A DNA stretch of 10,837 bases from Phoronis ovalis (lineage: Eukaryota; Phoronida; Phoronidae): positions 1-10,837 of the forward strand of contig JAOXYB010059368.1 of the NCBI GenBank assembly GCA_028565635.1, read 5' to 3'. Shown here piece by piece: positions 1 through 9,400 of the stretch. Below the pieces are notes generated by a model. It was not told the DNA's origin, made no database searches, and worked only from the letters and a program-made list of their open reading frames with translations. A program made the translations under genes and the position numbers. Position 1 is the first letter of the stretch, and each line of letters begins with the position of its first letter.

Positions 1-2
1 GT

Positions 3-161
3 GCCGAATATGAAACTGATCGGGTAAAAACTGAAGCTGTTATCGCGAGACAAAGAAAGTGTTACATACGACAACAAGGACGCCTACACTACGACTACAT
101 GCCCATCCACTATGTGGATGGGCATAAAAATTATAAAAGACGACATTGTGGGACATTGTGA
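3..161 (+). CDS. unidentified plus-strand open frame, C-terminal end only
   Basis: The frame is open from the left edge to a TGA at 159-161, 52 codons, with no start visible. The product is basic and Tyr/His/Arg-rich (for example VKTEAVIARQRKCYIRQQGR, then MPIHYVDGHKNYKRRHCG). It is clearly less AT-rich than the neighbouring intron. I do not recognise it. It lies opposite an intron of CFAP46, so it could be the last exon of a nested gene or a fragment of a mobile-element ORF. A perfect hairpin (99-125) lies inside it. Confidence 0.3.
   Translation, partial: AEYETDRVKTEAVIARQRKCYIRQQGRLHYDYMPIHYVDGHKNYKRRHCGTL
99..125. repeat. perfect 12-bp hairpin with 3-base loop
   Basis: ATGCCCATCCAC (99-110) is followed by TAT and its exact reverse complement (114-125). 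It stands in an otherwise AT-rich area and inside the open frame ending at 161. It is not the canonical histone 3'-end stem-loop, and no T-run follows that would suggest a terminator. Confidence 0.85.
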
Positions 162-365
162 GGAGTGATCAATGAGTTCAACTTTAGATAGGCAGAATGA
201 TATAGTTGAGAAGGATCTACAGTACATTGTCCTTGTGTAGTAGAGCTGCAAAATAGCATATTAAAGTATGATTTTTCCTACTAAATTCTGAACCAGCTTG
301 CATACTAAATCCTTAGGCACTGATATACATCAGTATCAGATATATATATTAGTATATATACTCAC

Positions 366-464
366 TTCAACAGCAAACTTATTGTAGCTTTCTTGTTTGT
401 CTCCAAGCAATTTGATCATTAAATCACATTGCGCATATTCTGCCTCCAAATAAAATCCTTTGTC
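366..464 (-). CDS. CFAP46: CFAP46 core exon M (last exon in the window)
   Basis: This exon has exactly 33 codons, phase 0-0: DKGFYLEAEYAQCDLMIKLL, then GDKQESYNKFAVE. It corresponds to the vertebrate region with LECESEALRL and YNRAAVEAQLD. The donor GAA|GTGAGT falls just after the conserved AVE. The next exon, expected to start with an AQLD-like sequence, is not visible in 1-365 and should lie left of the window. A long inverted repeat sits 26 bases upstream of this exon's acceptor. Confidence 0.92.
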
Positions 465-3400
465 CTAAAATGAAGGTACAGACACCATGCATGGACAAAA
501 TTTCTACTAGTTAGCACTGCTAGATATGCATGGTATAGCTTCAATTTACACAAGACCTTATTACTAGCAGTGCTAACTTTCTAGTAGAAATTTTGTCCAT
601 TACTATTAGCAGAAAAGTACAATTTGTAAATGTTAACTATAATAGGTTTTTCTTCCTGAAGTTTCTACATCTACCCAAACAATCTTTCAACCTGCATGGT
701 TCAAACATCTTTTCATGGTTTCTCTTATTATGAATTGCTAGCAAAGATGCTTACCTTGCACACACATGCTTTCATATTTTCCACACATCTCTGAGATAAG
801 TCTGCAAAGTTTAACTCGAGGCAGAGTCGACTTAACTCCAGCAGCAAATATGGTCTATAATTGTGCAGAAAATTTTGTTTTAATAATAAAAATAAACTGT
901 ACATTCTCAGAATATTTTGTCATTTCACATTTTATTTTATGAATGAATTACATTACAGAGATAAAAATATTATTAATTAGAATCAAATACACAAATGGAA
1001 ATTGCTGTTTAAATATGACTGTGTAAATGCACGTCTAGTACTTGTTATCCCACGTTTTCTTGAGTAGATGATTGTATCACCTGGAATAGCACTAGAAAGC
1101 AAATAAATGCAAAATTTAATGCCAATTAAGTTGCCAACATGTGATTCCATTGTGCCTGAAATGGCCTGCTTGCAAGATGTATAAACATATAATCTAAAAG
1201 CAAAACAACAAGTTTAAAACAAAAACTACTTCACATTTACAAATCACCAAATGGGATTACTGCAAGCACAACATACAAAGCAACACAATGCATTATGTGA
1301 CAGTTTCCCTACATTACAGTCTAGTAAATTAACTGTATCTCACAGTATGAAAACATTTGTGCATTGTGTTTACATCTAGGTTTTGCCAGTACAAGTAACA
1401 CACATTAACTAAAGGATGATCGTTAACTAATTTGTAACATAAACGTAGAGTATCTGAACTATTATTACGAAGAAAGTAGATTTTCTCACAGTAATTTCAG
1501 AACAAATGGAACTGCAACCATATTTTCTAAGTGCTTGAATTGCCATTATGAAACAAAATAACTCTGTGGATATAGCAATATAACATCTGATTTTTGGCAT
1601 TTAATACAGTTTGCTTACACTGATCCTTAAATGCAACTTTAATCATTTAACAGATGCCGGTTGTTTTTTGTGAAAAACAGAATTATATCTTTTAAACTTC
1701 AAAAATGTTTAATTCTACCATGATTTTAGTTATTAAATTTAGGACAATGTCGTGCTTCCATGTAGTTACTTCCATTTAAATAGCTACTAGAGTTAACTTT
1801 TTCGACAAATTTTACCACTTTTATGAAATGGGAGCTCTTTTGGGTTGAAAATTGACAACATTGACAGACATGTAGCGCAAATGTGAAATCTTATAATGCA
1901 TCTAATGCTTTATGCTGCATGAAATTATTGTATTTACTTTTGTTGCATATATATATTCCTGATTTTTTCACCCAAATAACAGTTAAATTAGCTAACGGTC
2001 ATCCTTTAAAAAGCCAAAAATGTGCCCTTAAAACAAATACAGTGCCTCATGAATCCTTGTGAATCAGGTACTTGGACTTTTTATCTAGATTTATTTTATA
2101 ATGTAAAATTATTTTTATATAACAGTATAAGTACATGAAATAAATGTTGAAATGCTTTCACATAACATAATTGTAATTATATCAAATTTTGTAATAAACT
2201 ATACTAGTAATTTAGTATACAATTGATGTAGTATTATATAATATAATTGATATAGTTACAGTTATCTAAACATTAAGTGAAAGCATTTATTCTTTACAAA
2301 ATATGGTAATTAAATAATTACTGGCAGATCATTAGAAAAGAGATTCTAGAAAATTGAAGGGATTCATCAAACACATTCACATTGAGAGACTTTCTGAACT
2401 ATACCGATAAGTAACACCAAATACAACAGCTCCCATTGAACATTTAAATCTTGATTGTATTAGTATATGTAGTGGTACATGCACTGACGTCATTACTGAA
2501 TGAACAAATAGTAACAAAAGTAAGTGACTGCATTGTTCTAAAAGTCTCTTATATAATACATTATTTTTTTTTCTCTATCAACACATTCATGTGCATGTCA
2601 TGCTTCAGTGCATAATTATAAAACCACACCACCACCAGGTTATTATTACTGACACTAGAACTCACTTCTCCGGACTGTTGGAAGGAAGCTTCTTTGAGCT
2701 GGTAGGAGTGGGAGTCCGACGGCTTTTAGTCGGACTTTTCCTGTTCAGAAACAATGAAAAATTAATAAGTGAACTGAAAAATTACCAATAAGTTAACTTA
2801 TACAGCGATCAATACAGAATGATACTTTTAGAAACATTTCGGAAGCAAATCCATTCAAAAGAGATTAAAAGATAACCAATATAACATAGAAATACAACAA
2901 AAAGCAAAACGCATTGTTTAATTGCAAAACAGAGGATTATACAACCAAAATATTTCTAAATGCACATATCAAACAGTGGTACTTAATTATAACAGCATAT
3001 TTTATTATCACAGTATGTTCTTCACACCATCAGTTATAATTAAGCTGACAGATACAAAATATGCAGTGGGTTCGTTCATTTTTAGTTGATACATTTTTTT
3101 GAATGGCAATGGAAAAGATTTTTTGCCTATATAATTTATATAATGGCCAATATATGGCAGTATTATAATGGTTGGGTTGATTTTGAATAATATATAGTAT
3201 AACTTGCCAAATTATATAATCATGGATGTGAAGCACATAATAATATTTAAATTAATACCAGAAGCAACCCGGCCCTCAAATAACATTTTAGGTACTTACT
3301 TAATAGAGCTAACAAAATTAAGTCTAGTTTCAGGATCAAGTGTGCTTCTGCGATTATTGTGGTCACGATTGAAGTGCGGTGAGTTAAAGCTACTCAAAGT

Positions 3401-6400
3401 AGAATAGGCATGTGCAGAAGCAGAGTGGGGGTCAACAATGCCAGAAGTTAAGTTGTCTATGCTTCTTTGTCTGTACTGGTGAGAAGCAGACTTTACACGA
3501 CCCATTCGTATAACAGGTAGCATGAGATCATCAACATTGCTGTCAGACATTTTTGAGTTGTCAAGAGAAAGTCGACCATTCTCAACATTATTTGGCAAGT
3601 CATCCAGTGCTTCAATAGGAATGCCAGGTTGACTGTTTGACATATAATGAATGACATTTAGTTCAGGTAGACTGTTGTGTCTTTTAGTGTTGTTGCTTGT
3701 CTTGCTTGATGAGTTACTACTACATGGTATTTCTGCAGGTGGATCATTATTAGTAGGGGTGCCAGCATGGGATTGTGGGGTGTCTCTACAAGTGCCATAG
3801 GGTGCAGGGCTACAATACACAACACACATGCACAACAGTGAGGTGTTAGGTATAACGACATAAAGCAACACAGATCAATGGGTGAGGTATAGAGCTGCTT
3901 CCCTTCCAAATATTTCAAACAAACAGTGTTTATTCAGTGCTTTAGTGGGTTCAGTTATCACTGTAATCAGTTTTGGCACCCATATCAATTCTTCAATTCT
4001 ATCTTTTTTAAATATCTCATGTTACTAATAGTTTTAACCAATGATCTAGTAGTTGCCTGTGTGCAAAAATTGGATTTATTTGATACAATTCAAAATAAAA
4101 AGAATCATGGTGATTTTAGAGTGGCTGTAGGAGATATGGCACAGTTTCAATGCATCAGCAAACATATTTTTGAGAAAAACAAATTTATTACATGATTAGC
4201 TACTTTGATAATAAAAAAATATAAAAGACAGTTTACTTTCATATTACATGTACATTTTTTTTTATCTTTCTATCATTTCATTTTAACTCTAAATAATTCT
4301 AAAAAGTACCAAATATGCATTAAAACTGTCCTCACTTCTCCAATCACCTTACCAGCAGTGCAAAGTATAGGGAATATAACAAGGATTATTATTAAACAAC
4401 TTATGCATACTGAATGGCGTAAAAAAGTAGCTATTTAACTATATTCTATGGAGATGTGCAGTGTACGGGAATAGCAAGTTAGTAACACTCAGTGACTGAC
4501 ACATGTAACTTAGGCTTAATTACTAAAAATTACAAAGTTATATAATTTAGTTTGTTATCACCACTGTGACATGTACGGTATATACTAAAATCCTTGAGCA
4601 TGCAGTTTTAATACATTTAATTTACAATACACCGGGACAATATTTAAGGCTCTAAAAATGAAATTATAGTTGATTTTTACAATGACCAAGCAATTACGTA
4701 TAAACTGTAGAAGTACAGCGGTTGGTACACATGACTGTACAGTAAACAATTCACAATATACGAGACTGGGGTACTACAGTATCAACACTGCTTGCTTACC
4801 GTCCATAATTTATATCTAGTCTGTCCTTCATAAAGTTAGGTGGGGGACTAAATGTACAAAATCAGTTTTACTAAATATGACCAATTTGCAGTTTTATTTT
4901 CTAATACGAGTATAACAAACATTAAAAAGTATTGGTTATGTCATTTGTAGTGTGATTTGTACATGTAGCAAGCCATGTAAAAGCACACTTTGTAACTAAT
5001 AGGCGTATAACTCAGAATTTATAAGATCATATTGAAGGTAAACTGGCATCATGTAGCTCAAATTCAAGGTAACTATTTATATATCGTATACTTAGCAGTC
5101 TCTTGATATTCAGCTTAAATTTTACTAACTGTTGATGAATTACAAATATCTCCATACTTTAAATTATTATATTTAGTGCCTCACACATAAATTTGTATTT
5201 TTATAAGAGCTCACTCTCTGTGCAACACTTTAAAATTACATGGTGCTAAAAACATACATTACTCATTCTGTTTAGTACTTAATTGGTACAAGTAGTATCT
5301 GTGCATGTATGCATATATGAGTGCTCATATTAAGTAGTAAATATTAAATAATTATAAAAACACTTGAAACGGTTGCTGTGGTAAAAATTATTATACACCA
5401 ATCTGTGCAATTTAAAAAAAAAAATTCTGTGAAAAGCATTGTGCAATATAGTTATTGTTGTGCGGGGTTAATACCTGCAGCGATGTTCATTTGTGTTAGC
5501 ACCAGCAGAGCTGTTAGAAACATGTGTTAAGCTTTGTTCACTATTCATGTTTGTATTAGCCACAGAGTTCTGGTTATCATGTAAGCCATTTTTTTTCACT
5601 GGCAAAGCAATTTGTGAGAAAGCATTTGCATGTACTTCAAAGTCAGGAGTGCTTTGTGCCGCACTAGAGGTACGACTGGTTACAACACTCGTTCTGGAAC
5701 TAGCAGAAGAGCCACGAGATGAAAAACTGTGAAAATGTAGCAAACTGTTAGTAAATATCATGGAAGTTTTAAAAATGATTAAGCAGGAAACTCCATAGTT
5801 TATGCGTGGCTTACAACTTTTTTAAAAGAAAAGCTTTCTTTTTCCTTTATCCGATTACAATTCATGAGAAAAGAAAATTTTCAAGTTGCCAGATCAGAAC
5901 CCATTGTAACTAAATAATCACTTTTTAAAGTTTAGTAGTTATATGATATAGTCACTATATGTTTATCAACATAAAAATCACAAAAAATTGGATATTTTTA
6001 AAAACATAGATATATTTACGACATTTCAGCCTTTCAGATTTCATGATAACTTCACTAGTAATATAACTTCATGCCTGATAAAGGCTGAAACCTCGTAAAT
6101 ATATCTATTTTTTTTTAAATATCCAATTTTTTGTAATTTTTATGTAGTTATATGAGATAGAAAGGAAGAGATAGAGATAGAATAAGATATAATACTAATG
6201 TTAAAATTTTAATTGGAGACAACTGGGGAATTTTTGTAAATTAATTGAATGTTTTTATGATTAATTTTAAAGGCGGCTTAGTTCAAATTTCTTGTTATAC
6301 AATGCAATAAAATTCAAATCACAACAGTCAGCATTCAAACACAACTGTTATATGGAGTTAACCACCCGCTTTTTCAAACAATAGATTACCGTGATTTTTC

Positions 6401-9400
6401 AATGTTCATTTGTGACATCGACATGCTATTTTGTCGTTGGACCCAAGTGGCCACAGCATCCTTAATTTTAGCAATAGCAGGATCAGAAACATTACTGAAG
6501 CAGACAACAAGATATGAAGCAAAACATGCATTTAAGCTTAGCAAGCTCAGAAGCAAAAAATAATTAGCATGCCGGCATTCCTCTGTAAAGTAGTCAGTCT
6601 AGAATGACATGTGTGTTTCAGCAGTGTCTATTATATTCAGGAAAAACATAATTATTCTAAGTCCAGTTAGTAATTAAGCTACTCTGTAGTCAATGGAAGG
6701 TGTTAACCTCATTTTTTTATATTTGATTATAAATACTTTAGTATATGAATCTGGTTTCTTTCAATAAGCAAATTGTTAAGATGCATAAATACAGGAAGCA
6801 GCAAATGTTCGACTACAGTTAGTTATTTCTGCAGTTACCTACAGCAGTTACAGTACATTATTCACTCCTAGTTAAAAATCACTTTCAATTGTTTATTAAA
6901 AACAAAGCATGATATTTTTTCACTGTACATGTTAGCTGTACTCAGTGCTCTCTTGGCAACAACTGTTTTCAGAATAGCAGTGATTTTTTTAGTTTGCAGT
7001 TTCAAACAACTATTTACCACTTTGCTAAAAGTTCTGCAGCCTTTGAAGTACTTTGTTCTGACATAATTGGTGTGAGGCTATGATTTACAAAATTACATTC
7101 AATTTTAATATCATAACAATTGACAATTAAATATATAATTTACCACAAATAAACATATTTAATAAGTATAATAAATGTCGCTGAGCATGTAGTATATGCA
7201 AATTTCACAACTTATGCAATAGAGTGTGAATTGTTTTAGATGTTATTTATTGATCACTTTTGCTATGAAGATCAAGACAAGTTTACATTTACTAAACAAA
7301 TATGCATAAGGTTTGCAACAGTTTGGCCACACATTTCAAATAAAGTTGAATTATGCTAAAACAGAATTTCAAAGTTAAACTCTTACCTGTCTTCCCCCTT
7401 AGGAGTTGGTGAACCAGGAGTAATAGGACGCATTCCTTGTTTAGAGCTTTTCATACTAGATGAAGTACTTTCTCGTACGGACATAGAACGGTCCTTGCTA
7501 CCACCATGTTCACTCACAACAATCATATTTAGAATCTTTGTCAATTCTTCCTGCAGATTGACTGAGGAATCATTATTTTCTAAAGCACTGTAGTAAAGAG
7601 ATAACTTTTTAAGGCATTGTCACTATAGTCATCTCTCCTATATATTTAACACTAAGAAAGTTATATAACAGACAATATCAGCATCAATAGGTGGCAATGT
7701 AAATTGAACCCAACCTATCCCACAGTAAACGGTGTTTTATGAATGATCAATCTCACAGTTCACTGACGGATAGGGTTTGTTTTACTGTGCTACCTGGTGC
7801 ACCCAAACAGCTTATTGTCAGCTTTATTTATAAGTTTTTGTGATGAGAACAAAATTTTGTGTAACTGAAAGTAATCAAATGATACAATGATAAAATATGC
7901 ATGCTTTTGATGTTTGTACATCAGTGTTTATGCCATGTATAATCTGGAGCAATGACACAGAAGCCATTTTGCATAAGAAAAAATATCTTGCAATTGGCTA
8001 ACTTACAATTTGGCTTTACATATTCTATAAAAAACAGCTAGCTCTGCTGATGACTTGATATCTTTCTGGAGTTTTGCTGATTCAACAAGTTGATGTTTAA
8101 CCTAAAACACCATAAAAACTGTTACAAAAATAAATATCCTTTCCACTGATATTTTTAAAATATTACTTTGGACCAAAAATGTATAGCATTTTCATCTACC
8201 TGAAAAGTACCTTTTTTCAACCAAAACATGGTATATTTACATTTGCACTCAACTTAAACCTGGAAAAGTAATAAGTGGGCAGGATACATGTTCAGTATTC
8301 TAACTACTGAAATTTAAAATTTCATTGCCATTTACTATTGCACATAGATATTTGTTTTAGGTTAGTAAAATAGCAACGCAAAATTAAATAAGTGACATAA
8401 TTTAAACTTAGCACATTTATTTCTAGTTACAGTGCAAATAGAATTATAAATTAAAATAATTATATTATTTTAACAATTTTCCAAAAAGAAGCAATAAAAC
8501 TATTATCACTATAATTATTATGTACGCTTTCCATCAGGACTAATATGTAAAATCATTCTTGAAATAGTTCTTCAATGCACCTTTCTTGTATTGTTAAGAA
8601 ACTGGCAGCTTATAATGTATGTGTTCTAATACAAAATATTCAATGCAACAAAAAACGCTCGGCTGCTCTTTTCTCATTAACATACCATAGGCGAATGATC
8701 TTCTGGATGACTACTAATAACCTAACTTGTATGCATCTTACAACAACTATGAATATTGTACAAAACTCACCATCAAAGCAAACAATTCTTTATACAGATG
8801 GGGCACATTTAGTTTGATAAAACTACTAGCAACTGTAGCAATGTGAGAGGCTTCATTTACTCTACCAGCATCTATGTGACACTGTATTAAAGCTCTGAAA
8901 ATACAAAATTAAGTCATATTTGTAACATATTTCTAATTAATGAGCTGTTTTACAAGCAAAGACTGAGGTTTCCTCTCAAAATTTAACCTAAAACTATAAA
9001 TAATTTTACTACATAATTACTTCAGAATGCATTGCACAATATTTCCATCAATTATCATATTCAACACTAAACTCACATCATAAGCTGTGCTCTCCACTCA
9101 TGATCCTTATCGTCAATATCATCTAAAGATTTTACAACCTGATGCAAAGTCATGGCTAAATATTTCCGGTAATTAGGCTTGAGAAAAGGACGACAAAATT
9201 GCCAGTACAGTACTGAAGCATTATACACCAGAAAATGGTATCTGCAAAGAACACAAAAATATGATTAATAATGCACAATATAATATTAGTAAATACATAC
9301 TGTACATTGATAACTAACAGTATTTTTAAATACTATAAATTTATTAGGCAAGTTTAGCCATCTGAGATCAGCACAAACATTGATAGTAAACTTAGTCTAT

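Larger units (their letters stand above)
1..365. other. intron downstream of exon M (partial)
   Basis: On the CFAP46 strand this is the start of the intron after exon M, and no exon with the expected AQLD-like sequence is present. It contains the plus-strand open frame at 3-161, the hairpin at 99-125, and a 22-codon plus-strand frame (172-240) with no recognisable product. The stretch 241-365 is AT-rich with a TATA-rich run. Confidence 0.7.
855..2665. other. 1.8-kb intron between exons K and L
   Basis: This is AT-rich intron sequence on the CFAP46 strand. It holds the possible terminal exon at 983-1091 and the inverted-repeat element at 2150-2288. No conserved CFAP46 residues are missing at this junction, so nothing else is required here. 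I see no RNA gene. Confidence 0.8.
3810..5474. other. 1.7-kb intron interval between exons I and J
   Basis: This interval holds the two short candidate exons at 4353-4409 and 4800-4847; otherwise it is AT-rich intron. Plus-strand frames at 3926-4195 and 4205-4438 look like chance readings of intron DNA. An 11-A run lies near 5414. No conserved residues are missing across the junction. Confidence 0.75.

Noticed and set aside
172-240. 22-codon plus-strand frame with an ATG after the open frame ending at 161.
   Set aside because: Too short, in a different frame, and without any recognised similarity.
690-720. GGTTCAAA resembling a tRNA B box.
   Set aside because: No A box, no cloverleaf arms and no acceptor stem around it.
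1235-1275. A strong acceptor (TTGTGCTTGCAG on the minus strand) followed by a 12-base in-phase stretch.
   Set aside because: The only usable donor (TTTG|GTGATT) is poor and longer readings hit a stop at once.
2591-2791. Plus-strand open frame across exon K.
   Set aside because: It is the antisense of a phase-matched exon with good splice sites.
3658-3918. Second minus-strand frame overlapping exon J.
   Set aside because: It is out of the frame set by the acceptor and by both neighbouring exons.
3926-4438. Two plus-strand open frames of 89 and 77 codons in the I-J interval.
   Set aside because: Their residue content is that of translated AT-rich intron DNA, with no recognisable motif, and the second overlaps a better minus-strand exon candidate.
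5493-5732. Plus-strand open frame of 79 codons opposite exon I.
   Set aside because: It is a shadow of the Ser-rich minus-strand exon; the minus-strand frame has matching splice sites and phase.
6942-6962. A 21-base phase 2-2 microexon candidate in the G-H interval.
   Set aside because: The donor (GA|GTACAG) is weak and a stretch this short is expected by chance among the many sites scanned.
8575-8817. Plus-strand open frame of 80 codons.
   Set aside because: It overlaps the antisense of the well-supported exon E and has no motif of its own.
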